Shown in pieces: positions 27,424 to 35,004 of a stretch of 64,000 bases of DNA (position 1 is its first letter; each line of letters starts with the position of its first letter). Source of the stretch: Elioraea sp051860475 (GTDB taxonomy: Bacteria > Pseudomonadota > Alphaproteobacteria > Acetobacterales > Acetobacteraceae); the NCBI RefSeq assembly GCF_051860475.1, contig NZ_JBHYDW010000004.1:1-64000 (forward strand). The letters run 5' to 3'. The notes under the pieces are model-generated. The model made no database searches. It saw nothing but the letters and a program-made list of their open reading frames with translations, and was not told the origin of the DNA. The position numbers and the translations under genes are program-made.

Positions 27424-28995
27424 ATGCGCCATCTGCTGCTGGCGAGCATCTTCGCGGCGGGGCTTGCCACCGCGGCCGATGCGAACACGTTCCGATGGGC
27501 CAATGACGGCGACGTCAACTCGATGGACCCGTATGCGCGGAACGAGACGTTCCTGCTCACCTTCATGGGCAATGTCTATGAGCCGCTGGTACGGCGCGAC
27601 CGCGAGCTGAGGGTCGAACCGGCGCTCGCGGTGCGGTGGGACCAGCCGAGCCCGACGGTCTGGCGCTTCCATCTGCGCCCGGACGTGAAGTTCCACGATG
27701 GGACCCCGCTCACGGCCGAGGACGTCGTGTTCAGCGTCGTGCGGGCGAAAGGGCCGGGCTCGAACGTCTCGACCAAGCTCGCGACGGTGACCGAGGCGCG
27801 CGCGGTCGATCCGCTGACGGTCGAGTTCGTCACCTCGGAGCCGAATCCGATCCTGCTCGAGGAGATCGCCGACTTCTTCATCATGTCGAAGCGCTGGGCC
27901 GAGGCGAACAACGCCGCCCAGGCGGCCGACCTGACTCGGCGCGAGGAGAACTACGCCACGCGCAACGCGAACGGTACCGGACCGTTCCGCCTCGCCTCGC
28001 GCGAGCCCGACCAGCGCACCGTGCTCGAGCCGAACCCGAACTGGTGGGACAAGGCCGAGCACAACCTCACCCGCGTCGAGTTCAACGTGATCGCCAATGC
28101 CGCGACGCGCGTGGCCGCGCTGCTCTCGGGCGAGGTGGACATGGTCTATACCGTGCCGCCGCAGGACGTGGAGCGGATCGGCCGAACCCAGGGGTTCCGC
28201 ATCCACCAGAAGGCGGAACTCCGCACCATCTTCCTGGGCTTCGACCAGCAGCGCGACCAGCTTCTGAAGTCGGATGTCCAGGGCAGGAATCCGTTCAAGG
28301 ACGTGCGCGTGCGCCGGGCCTTCGTGCATGCGATCGATGTCGAGGCGATCCGCTCGCGCGTGATGCGCGGGCAGTCCCGACCGTCCTGGCTGATGGTCGG
28401 GCCCGGCATCAACGGCTTCGACGAGGATCTCGACAAGGCCCGGCCGCGCGTCGATCTCGACGCCGCGCGACGGCTGCTGTCGGAGGCCGGGTATCCGAAC
28501 GGCTTCGGCGTGACGATGGACTGCCCGAATGACCGCTACGTCAACGACGAGGCGATCTGCCAGGCGGTGACGGCGATGCTCGCGCGGATCGGCGTGCGCG
28601 TCACCCTCGCCGCGCAGACCCGCGCGCGCTACTTCGCCGAGATCCTCGGTCCCCGCTACAACACCAGCTTCTACCTGCTGGGCTGGACGCCCTCGACCTA
28701 CGACGCCCACAACATGCTGTTCAACCTGGCCGCGACACGCCAGGGCAACCAGGGCCAGTTCAACGTGGGCGCCTACTCGAACCCGCGCGTCGACGAGTTG
28801 ACGGCGAAGATCGCGGTCGAGACCAACATCGCCGAGCGTAACCGGATGATCTCCGAGGCGTTCCGGATCCACGCCGAGGATGTCGGCCACGTTCCGCTGC
28901 ACCAGCAGCAGGTGATCTGGGCGGCGAAGACGAACATCGAGCTCGTGCAGCTCGCCGACAACTGGTTCCCGCTGCGCTTCGTGCGCGTGCGTTGA
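27424..28995 (+). CDS. ABC transporter substrate-binding protein (SBP_bac_5), orphan
   Basis: 523-aa periplasmic binding protein with signal peptide MRHLLLASIFAAGLATAADA and family-5 patterns FRWANDGDVNSMDPYARN, WRFHLRPDVKFHDG, TAEDVVFSVVRAKG and KDVRVRRAFVHAIDVEAIRSR. It is related to the protein encoded at 12013 but clearly different in sequence. No permease or ATPase genes follow; the next gene is a YihU-like reductase after a terminator-like hairpin. It may use another importer's membrane subunits, for example the Dpp-type set at 13724-17669, or have lost its own. Confidence 0.9.
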   Translation: MRHLLLASIFAAGLATAADANTFRWANDGDVNSMDPYARNETFLLTFMGNVYEPLVRRDRELRVEPALAVRWDQPSPTVWRFHLRPDVKFHDGTPLTAEDVVFSVVRAKGPGSNVSTKLATVTEARAVDPLTVEFVTSEPNPILLEEIADFFIMSKRWAEANNAAQAADLTRREENYATRNANGTGPFRLASREPDQRTVLEPNPNWWDKAEHNLTRVEFNVIANAATRVAALLSGEVDMVYTVPPQDVERIGRTQGFRIHQKAELRTIFLGFDQQRDQLLKSDVQGRNPFKDVRVRRAFVHAIDVEAIRSRVMRGQSRPSWLMVGPGINGFDEDLDKARPRVDLDAARRLLSEAGYPNGFGVTMDCPNDRYVNDEAICQAVTAMLARIGVRVTLAAQTRARYFAEILGPRYNTSFYLLGWTPSTYDAHNMLFNLAATRQGNQGQFNVGAYSNPRVDELTAKIAVETNIAERNRMISEAFRIHAEDVGHVPLHQQQVIWAAKTNIELVQLADNWFPLRFVRVR

Positions 28996-29017
28996 CCGAC
29001 GCTGCGACTGCCTGTCT

Positions 29018-29041
29018 CGGCGGGGCCTCTGTGCCCCGCCG
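29018..29041 (+). terminator. Terminator-like hairpin after the orphan binding protein
   Basis: A perfect 9-bp inverted repeat, CGGCGGGGC and GCCCCGCCG, with a 6-nt loop starts 23 bp after the stop of the binding-protein gene and is followed by TTCCGTTCT. The U-tract is short and mixed, so termination strength is uncertain. Confidence 0.55.
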
Positions 29042-29059
29042 TTCCGTTCTGGAGGAGGC

Positions 29060-29956
29060 ATGGAGAGGGTAGGGTTCATCGGCCTCGGCACCATGGGCGC
29101 GCCGATGGCGGCGAATCTGCGACGCAGGCAGGTCCCGATGGTGGTGTACGACGTGCGCGCCGACGCGATGGCGCGGCTCGTCGAGCTTGGCGCCGAAGCT
29201 GCCGACGGCACGGCCGCGGTCGCGCGTGCCGCCGATGTCGTGATCACCATGCTGCCGGGGCCGAAGGAGGTCGCCGCGGCGATCGCCGCGATCCTGGCCG
29301 AGGCGCGTCCGGGCCTGCTGGTGATGGACATGTCCACCGTCGATCCCGAGACCACGGATGCGGCTGCCGCGGCCTGTCATGCCAAGGCGGTCGCTTTCGT
29401 CGATGCGCCGGTCGGCCGGCTCAGCCAGCACGCCGAGCGCGGCGAGAGCCTCTTCATGGTCGGCGCCGACGCGGCCGACTTCGCGCGGGCGAAGCCGCTG
29501 CTCGAGGCGATGGGGACGACCATCCACCACTGCGGCGGCCCTGGTGCCGGCACGCGCACCAAGCTCGTCAACAACCTGATGACAGTGTGTCTGTGCGCGC
29601 TGAATGCCGAGGCGCTGACCCTTGCCTCCGCCTTCGGGCTCGATCTGGCGAAGACGCTCGATGTGCTGAATGGCACCACGGCGGTGAACGGCCAGCTCAG
29701 CGTGAACTACCCGAACAAGGCGCTCGCCGGCGATCTCGCTCCGGGCTTCATGATCGACCTCGCGCACAAGGACCTCAGCCTGATCCTGGCGGCGGGCAAT
29801 GCCGCGAGGGTACCGCTTGCGGCGACCGCCGCGATCCGCGAGCTCTACTCGATCGCGCGCGGCACCGGACGCGGCCGGCAGGACATGACGGCGGTGCTCG
29901 ACACGCTGTGCGATCTCGCCGGGGTCAAGGCGCCGCGCCAGGAACGTACGGCGTGA
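29060..29956 (+). CDS. YihU-like NAD(P)-dependent reductase (beta-hydroxyacid dehydrogenase family)
   Basis: 298-aa beta-HAD enzyme with FIGLGTMGAPMAANL (dinucleotide fold) and catalytic Lys in GAGTRTKLVNN. It differs from classical members at the substrate loop: DAPVGRLSQHAERG replaces DxPVSGG. It also shares NKALAGDLAPGFMIDLAHKD and GRGRQD with what I remember of YihU, the 3-sulfolactaldehyde reductase of sulfoquinovose breakdown. A GGAGGAGGC ribosome site precedes the ATG. No other sulfoglycolysis genes are next to it, so sulfolactaldehyde is only one candidate; other 3-carbon semialdehydes remain possible. Confidence 0.85.
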   Translation: MERVGFIGLGTMGAPMAANLRRRQVPMVVYDVRADAMARLVELGAEAADGTAAVARAADVVITMLPGPKEVAAAIAAILAEARPGLLVMDMSTVDPETTDAAAAACHAKAVAFVDAPVGRLSQHAERGESLFMVGADAADFARAKPLLEAMGTTIHHCGGPGAGTRTKLVNNLMTVCLCALNAEALTLASAFGLDLAKTLDVLNGTTAVNGQLSVNYPNKALAGDLAPGFMIDLAHKDLSLILAAGNAARVPLAATAAIRELYSIARGTGRGRQDMTAVLDTLCDLAGVKAPRQERTA

Positions 29957-29983
29957 GCGTCGCCAGCGCTGCCCCCGAGAGGA

Positions 29984-30991
29984 TCACGCGGTCCGTTCGA
30001 TCGGCGCGAGGCGCTCAAGCAGGATCTCGGCGCAGCGGCGCCAGGAGAACCCCTCGGCGAAGCGGCGGCAGGCGTCGCGGTCAAGTCCGAGCGCGGCAGT
30101 CGCCGCAGCGGCAAGGTCCTGGTCCAGCACCCCCACCGGCGCGGTGTTGATCACGTCCTTCGGTCCCATCACCGGGAAGGCGGCGACGGGCGTGCCGCAG
30201 GCGAGCGCCTCGACGATCACCAGCCCGAACGTGTCAGTGAGCGAGGGAAACACGAACACATCGGCCTCGGCGTAGGCGCCGGCGAGATCCTCGCCGAACT
30301 TCGCCCCCAGCCAGTGCGCTTCCGGGAAGCGGCGTTCGAGCGCCGGCCGGGCCGGCCCGTCACCGACCACCACCTTCGAGCCGGGGAGATCGAGGGCGAG
30401 GAACGCCTCGATGTTCTTCTCCACCGCCACGCGGCCGACATAGAGGAAGACCGGGCGCGGCAGGTTGAGCGCGCCGCGTGCGCGCGGACGGAACAGGCCG
30501 AGATCGACCCCGCGTGTCCAGGCGGCGACGTTGCGGAAGCCGCGTGACGCGAGTTCTTCGCGCAGGGATGCGGTCGCCGTCAGCACCGCCGCCGACGGCC
30601 GGTGGAAGCGACGCATGATCGCCCAGGTCAGCCCCAGCGGCACGCCGAGCCGCGCCTTCAGGTACTCGGGGAAGCGGGTGTGGAACGCCGTGGTGAAGGG
30701 CCAGCCGCGCCTCAGGCAGAGCCGGCGCGCGGCGAGCCCGAGCGGGCCTTCGGTCGCGATATGGATCGCATCGGGACAGAACGCGTCGATGATGGCGCGC
30801 AGCCGCCGCCCGGGCAGGATCGCAAGCCGCACATCCGGTTCGGTCGGCGCGCCGAGGGTGCGGAACCGGTCCGGCCCAACCACCTCGACGACATGGCCCA
30901 TCTGCGCGAGCTCGTCGCGCACGGTCGCAAGCGTGCGCACGACACCGTTCACCTGCGGCATCCAGGCATCGGAGACGATCAGGATTCGCAC
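29984..30991 (-). CDS. GT4 family glycosyltransferase, probably making glycolipids with PlcP
   Basis: About 335-aa GT-B glycosyltransferase with the canonical start VRILIVSDAWMPQVNGVVRTL, the RVAVEKNIEAFL donor-domain segment, and FPSLTDTFGLVIVEALACGTPVAAFP with the Glu-containing E-x7-E motif. GTG 30991 matches the usual family start; GTG 31060 would add 23 residues and overlap the phospholipase gene by 20 nt. Downstream of a PlcP-type phospholipase, such enzymes (Agt type) glycosylate diacylglycerol in phosphate-starved alphaproteobacteria. That specific role is inferred from context. Confidence 0.82.
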   Translation of the reverse strand: MRILIVSDAWMPQVNGVVRTLATVRDELAQMGHVVEVVGPDRFRTLGAPTEPDVRLAILPGRRLRAIIDAFCPDAIHIATEGPLGLAARRLCLRRGWPFTTAFHTRFPEYLKARLGVPLGLTWAIMRRFHRPSAAVLTATASLREELASRGFRNVAAWTRGVDLGLFRPRARGALNLPRPVFLYVGRVAVEKNIEAFLALDLPGSKVVVGDGPARPALERRFPEAHWLGAKFGEDLAGAYAEADVFVFPSLTDTFGLVIVEALACGTPVAAFPVMGPKDVINTAPVGVLDQDLAAAATAALGLDRDACRRFAEGFSWRRCAEILLERLAPIERTA

Positions 30992-31040
30992 AGGGCCGGC
31001 CGGCGTGAACCAGGGCAGCGCGTCGTCGGGCGGGGTCCGC

Positions 31041-31847
31041 CTAGGCCGGCGCAAGCGCACCGGCCCGTGCAGGAGCGTCCCAGAACGACAGCCGGTTCTC
31101 GGCCGCCCAGTCCACGAGCTCCATCCGCCCGTCGGGATGCTCGACCAGCGCGGTGCACGACTCCACCCAGTCGCCGTCGTTCATATAGGCGATCCCGTCC
31201 ACCGCGCGGATCGCGGCATGATGGATGTGTCCGCACACCACGCCGTCGCAGCCGCGACGTCGCGCCTCGGCAGCGAGCGCGGACTCGAACCGGTCGATCG
31301 CCTTGACCGCCTCCTTCACCTGACGCTTCAGCCACGCCGAGAGCGACCAGTACGGATAGCCCAGGCGGCGGCGCGCGCCGTTGAACCAGCGGTTCAGCAC
31401 CAGCGCACAGGTGTAGGCCCAGTCGCCGAGAACGGCGAGGAAGCGTGCGTAGCGCACGACCGAGTCGAACTCGTCACCATGCATGACCAGCAGCCGTCGG
31501 CCGTCGGCGGTGACGTGCTCGGCATCGCGGCGCAGGCGCACGCCCGCGAACTCCATCGGCATCCAGGCGCGGAACAGCTCGTCGTGGTTGCCGGGGATGT
31601 AGGTCACGTGCGTGCCCGCGCGTGCCTTGGCGAGGATGACGCGCAGGATCTCGTCGTGGGTCTCGTCCCAGTACCAGGAGCGGCGCAGCCGCCAGCCGTC
31701 CACCACGTCGCCCACCAGGTAGAGGTGCCGGCACTCGGTCCGGCGGAGGAAGTCGAGCAGGAAGTCGGACCGGCAGCCGCGCGTGCCGAGATGCAGATCA
31801 GAAATGAAGACACTGCGGTAGCTCCGGGTGACAAACGGCGCGGTCAT
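31041..31847 (-). CDS. plcP: PlcP-like metallophosphatase/phospholipase C (LpxH/UDP-diacylglucosamine diphosphatase family)
   Basis: 268-aa calcineurin-type metallophosphoesterase. Metal ligands appear in ISDLHLGT, LVGDVVDGW, IPGNHDELFR, MHGDEFD and CGHIHHAA. The family is often annotated as UDP-2,3-diacylglucosamine diphosphatase, but the sequence and its glycosyltransferase neighbour match PlcP of Sinorhizobium and marine alphaproteobacteria. PlcP cleaves phosphatidylcholine and other phospholipids to diacylglycerol when phosphate is scarce. A PHO-box-like repeat lies 60-80 bp upstream on this strand. Distinguishing it from LpxH or LpxI function needs an assay or tree. Confidence 0.82.
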   Translation of the reverse strand: MTAPFVTRSYRSVFISDLHLGTRGCRSDFLLDFLRRTECRHLYLVGDVVDGWRLRRSWYWDETHDEILRVILAKARAGTHVTYIPGNHDELFRAWMPMEFAGVRLRRDAEHVTADGRRLLVMHGDEFDSVVRYARFLAVLGDWAYTCALVLNRWFNGARRRLGYPYWSLSAWLKRQVKEAVKAIDRFESALAAEARRRGCDGVVCGHIHHAAIRAVDGIAYMNDGDWVESCTALVEHPDGRMELVDWAAENRLSFWDAPARAGALAPA

Positions 31848-31909
31848 GCGCGCAGCACTCCTTCATCGCTTCACCGCACCCCTCTACCCAGAGAAAACCA
31901 ACGGTTGCC

Positions 31910-31927
31910 ATGAAGATTTCATGAAAC
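31910..31927 (-). promoter_or_regulatory. Candidate PHO box for plcP
   Basis: On the minus strand the site reads GTTTCAT-GAAA-TCTTCAT: two 7-nt units separated by 4 nt, the layout of PhoB sites (consensus CTGTCAT, spaced 4). It lies about 65 bp upstream of the plcP ATG. The matching -10 element is weak (around TTTTCT at 31892-31897). Confidence 0.5.
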
Positions 31928-31963
31928 GCTTGAGCAATAAGGTGTAATCGTCTGGCCTCTCCT

Positions 31964-31997
31964 CTGTCATCTGGGTGTCATCGTCTGTGGATATCAT
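31964..31997 (+). promoter_or_regulatory. PHO box plus -10 element for the diacylglycerol-kinase-like gene
   Basis: CTGTCAT-CTGG-GTGTCAT (31964-31981) is an almost perfect PhoB double repeat. Ten bases further TATCAT (31992-31997) matches the -10 box at 5 of 6 positions, which is the normal geometry of Pho promoters lacking a -35. Transcription would start near 32004, so a translation start at 31998 would be too early and GTG 32037 is favoured. Confidence 0.65.
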
Positions 31998-32036
31998 GTG
32001 GGTTTGCGGCGCCGGGGACGGCGCGTCCGGTCGCGC

Positions 32037-33063
32037 GTGCTGGTGATCTTCAATCCCGCCGCGGGGGCACGGCGGCGGCGGCGCTTCGNNNNNNNNNNTG
32101 GCGGGGGGGGCGGTCGCGGCCCCCCCGGCGGGGAGCGGTGACCCGGGCCCCCCCCCCGCCGCGCGGGGTCAGGCCGCGCAAGGGGGGGGCGGGGGGGGGG
32201 CGGCCGGCGAGACCCTGGTGGTTGCCGCCGGCGGCGACGGCACGATCGCCGAGGTGGTGAATGGAATTGCCGGCAGCGACGCGCGGCTCGGCGTGATCCC
32301 GATCGGCACGGCGAATGTGTTCGCCCACGAACTTGGCCTGGCGTTCGGCGCCGCAGCGATCGCGGCAGCGCTGAAGGGCGGACAGGTGCGCCACGTCATT
32401 CCCGGCCGGGCACGGTTCGCCGACGGACGCGCCAGGCTGTTCGTGCAGATGCTCGGCGTCGGGCTCGACGCGGCAGTGGTGGCATCACTGAACGGCGCGC
32501 TCAAGCGGCGGATCGGCAAGGGCGCCTATGTGGTCGAGACGCTGCGCCAGATCGCGCGCTGGTCGTTCCCGCGTCTCAGCCTCGCGCTGGACGGCACCTT
32601 CGCGGAGGGGGCGCAGGTGATCGCGACCAAGGGCCGGTTCTACGGCGGGCGCTTCCTGCTCGCGCCCGAGGCCGCGCCCGACACGCCGGGCCTTTCGGCC
32701 TGCGTGTTCGAGCGCGGCGGCTGGTGGCCGGCCCTGCGGGCGGGGCTCACCCTGCCGGTCGGCCTGCTGCCGCGGCTGCCCGGGGTTGCCCGACATCGTG
32801 TGGCGACGCTGGAGATCGCCGCACCGGCGGGGCTGCCGGTGCAGGCCGACGGCGACCTGATCGGCATGACGCCGGTGACGGTCGCGGATGCGGCGAGCCG
32901 GATCGCGGTCATTGTGCACCATGTGGCGACTGCAGCCACACCGACGGCCGATCGTCTCGACCGCCAGTCCGCCAAGGTGGCGGAAGGGGGGAGGGGCCGC
33001 ACGGACGCGGTGTGCCATGGCGCGGGCAAGGCTGACCCGCGCCGCGCCAACGCCTCCCGCTGA
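32037..33063 (+). CDS. Diacylglycerol kinase-family lipid kinase, interrupted by an assembly gap
   Basis: Two readable parts of one gene flank ten Ns. Before the gap the frame gives VLVIFNPAAGARRRRRF, the usual family start. After it comes TLVVAAGGDGTIAEVVNGIAG (the GGDGT ATP-binding signature), IPIGTANVFAHELGL, and a C-terminal lipid-binding half ending in PVQADGDLIG. The stretch 32099-32200 is homopolymer-rich, gives no sensible protein, and is probably misread. The family phosphorylates diacylglycerol or related lipids. Under the PHO-box promoter and opposite plcP, it would recycle diacylglycerol. GTG 31998 is an alternative in-frame start. The length across the gap is unknown. Confidence 0.78.
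32089..32098. other. Assembly gap (10 Ns) with unreliable flank
   Basis: Ten Ns mark a join. The following ~100 bases (32099-32200) are almost only G and C, with runs of 8-10 identical bases on both strands, unlike any other part of the window. This is a sequencing or assembly artefact inside the lipid kinase gene, not biology. Confidence 0.9.
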
Positions 33064-33226
33064 CGGGGCCGAGGCCGACACCCGCAGGGCGTACACGCTC
33101 GGCATGCGGCTTGGGGTCGTCGACGCTCCGGCGTCATCCGGAACGCCCTCGCCGTCCTTCACCTTGCGACCGTCCCGCTGCTCCTCCGCCGACCGCGGCC
33201 GGTATGAACCCTCCGGAGTCGGGCCG

Positions 33227-34318
33227 TCAGCCTGTCCGGAACGTCTCCAGCGCCGCGGCATCGAACGCGACGCCGTGGCCCGGCCGATCGGGCGCGATCG
33301 CGCGGCCCTCGACGATCTCAATCGGTTCTGCAATGAAGCGGTCGAGCCCGAAGCCGTGCACCTCCAGATACGACCGGTTCGGCGCGGCCGCGAGCAAATG
33401 CACGGTCAGGTCGTGCACGCCGTGCGAGGTGACCGGCAGATTGAACGCCTCGGCAAGCGCCGCGACCTTCATGAACACCGTCACGCCTCCGACAATCGCG
33501 ACATCAGGCTCGGGGAACGTCACGCCGCCGACGGCGATCAGCTCCTTGAACTCCCAGAGCGACTTCAAGTTCTCGCCGGCGGCGATCGGGTGGCCGCCCT
33601 CGCGCACGATCCGCGCCTGGCCGGCGATGTCGTCGGGGATGGTCGGCTCCTCCAGCCACACCAGGCCGTACTGCTGGAGCGCGCGCGCGGCGCGGATCGC
33701 CTCGTCGGCCGTCCAGCGCATGTTGGCATCCGCCATCAGCGGGAAGTCGTCGCCGAGATGCGCGCGCATCGCCGCGACACGCTCGACGTCCTGGCGCAGC
33801 GACGGCCGGCCGACCTTCATCTTGATCGCGCGGAAGCCCTGGGCCTGGAAGTCATCGGCCTGGGCAAGCAGGCGGTCGAGCGGGAAGTCGAGATCGATGC
33901 CGCCGGCGTAGCAGGGCACGGCAGGATCGAACCCGCCGAGATGGCGCCAGAGCGGCGCGTTCGCGCGCTTCGCCGCGAGGTCCCACAGCGCGATGTCGAT
34001 CGCCGAGACCGCGAGGCTGGTCTGCCCGCCGCGGCCGCCGAAATGCAGCCGCCACCACATCGCCTGCCAGGTCGCCTCGATCCGGTCAGCGTCCTGGCCG
34101 ATCACAACGGGTGCGAGGTCGTTGTGGATCAGCGCCAGCACCGCCGCGCCGCCCGAGTCCACGGTGTAGGTGTAGCCGAGGCCGGTCGCGCCGTCGGCGT
34201 CGGTGAGCGTGACGGTGATCAACTGGAAATGCGTGATCGTGTGGTGCGTGCTGTCGGAGAGCGCGACGGGGAGAGGGATCCGGTAGAGGACGGCATCGAT
34301 GCGATGGATCTCGCTCAT
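33227..34318 (-). CDS. Mandelate racemase/muconate lactonizing enzyme family protein (enolase superfamily)
   Basis: 363-aa enolase-superfamily enzyme. The capping domain is followed by a barrel with the KxK motif (FRAIKMKVG), metal ligands in MADANMRW, WLEEPT and AAGENLKS, and a late His in TSHGVHD. This set fits the mandelate racemase subgroup, which removes an alpha proton from a carboxylate. The ATG at 34318 gives the normal MSEIHRIDAVLYRIPL start. It is a single gene divergent from a lipoprotein gene; the 179-bp gap holds an AT-rich palindrome that may be its operator. The substrate, probably a sugar acid or lactone, is unknown. Confidence 0.9.
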   Translation of the reverse strand: MSEIHRIDAVLYRIPLPVALSDSTHHTITHFQLITVTLTDADGATGLGYTYTVDSGGAAVLALIHNDLAPVVIGQDADRIEATWQAMWWRLHFGGRGGQTSLAVSAIDIALWDLAAKRANAPLWRHLGGFDPAVPCYAGGIDLDFPLDRLLAQADDFQAQGFRAIKMKVGRPSLRQDVERVAAMRAHLGDDFPLMADANMRWTADEAIRAARALQQYGLVWLEEPTIPDDIAGQARIVREGGHPIAAGENLKSLWEFKELIAVGGVTFPEPDVAIVGGVTVFMKVAALAEAFNLPVTSHGVHDLTVHLLAAAPNRSYLEVHGFGLDRFIAEPIEIVEGRAIAPDRPGHGVAFDAAALETFRTG

Positions 34319-34427
34319 GGATCTGGGGCCCCGTTCTGGTCCGGTCGTGGTTCGGACTCGTAGCATGCGTCGCCGTGCCGGGCGAGCCGGAGGCGTGGAC
34401 GCGATTATGTAACGATATCATCTTGAT

Positions 34428-34457
34428 CCGATATCGCATCATATGCGATGATATCGG
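34428..34457. promoter_or_regulatory. AT-rich palindromic operator candidate
   Basis: CCGATATC and GATATCGG form a perfect 8-bp inverted repeat with a 14-nt centre that itself contains GCAT...ATGC. A further CGATATCAT copy lies at 34413-34421. The block is strikingly AT-rich for this genome and sits between the divergent enolase-family and lipoprotein genes, so it is probably a regulator binding site (GntR-like spacing is possible). Confidence 0.5.
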
Positions 34458-34497
34458 AACGGTCGGCAATCGAGCCGACCGGTCGGGAGACAATGCA

Positions 34498-34953
34498 ATG
34501 AGGATTTCATCAAGTGCCGCCGTCCTGGCGGTCATTCTGGTTGCCGCCTGTGCGCCGGATCAGCCAAGTCCGGTCACTGCCGCGCCCCCGCAGCCCGCGG
34601 CGGCCGCACAGCCCGCGCCGGGCGAGGAACTGGACGGCGAGGCGTACCTCACCCTGGCCCGGGGCAACACGCTCGTGGGAGTCTCCAGCCGCGGTGCGGA
34701 CTTCGCGATCTACGTCGCCGAGGACGGCACGCAACGGATGGCCTGGCAGACCATGCGGAGCAGCGGCCGTGACGAGGGGCGGATCGTGCTGCGCGACGGC
34801 AAGGCGTGCTCGTCCTGGCGGATCCAGCGGGACGGCGCGGAAGCCTGCGGGCGCATCTTCCGCGACGGCGAGACGTTCCGCGGCGTCGATCGCGACACCG
34901 GTGCGGTGATCAGCACGTTCCGCATCCTGCCCGGCAACCCGCGGGGGCTGTAG
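34498..34953 (+). CDS. Small lipoprotein of unknown function
   Basis: 151-aa protein with a lipoprotein signal MRISSSAAVLAVILVAAC (lipidation Cys at 18) and a Pro/Ala-rich linker of about 25 residues. The compact domain contains LARGNTLVGVSSRGADFAIYVAEDG and two cysteines that could pair (KACSSWR, EACGRIF). A GGGAG site precedes the ATG. The EG/DG-containing repeats and the CSxW pattern suggest a small periplasmic binding or sensor domain, but I do not recognise the family. It lies 51 bp before hrpB on the same strand. Confidence 0.78.
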   Translation: MRISSSAAVLAVILVAACAPDQPSPVTAAPPQPAAAAQPAPGEELDGEAYLTLARGNTLVGVSSRGADFAIYVAEDGTQRMAWQTMRSSGRDEGRIVLRDGKACSSWRIQRDGAEACGRIFRDGETFRGVDRDTGAVISTFRILPGNPRGL

Positions 34954-35004
34954 CCTGGCGCATCAGGGCTGGAGGAAGGGGCGGCGCACGGCTATCCAGG
35001 TCGC

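Noticed and set aside
31041..31847. Straight LpxH annotation
   Set aside because: The sequence layout, adjacent glycosyltransferase and PHO-box-like site fit PlcP better; the LpxH name reflects the wider family.
32099..32200. G-quadruplex or recombination hotspot from the G/C runs
   Set aside because: The runs directly adjoin Ns inside a conserved gene and are best explained as assembly error.
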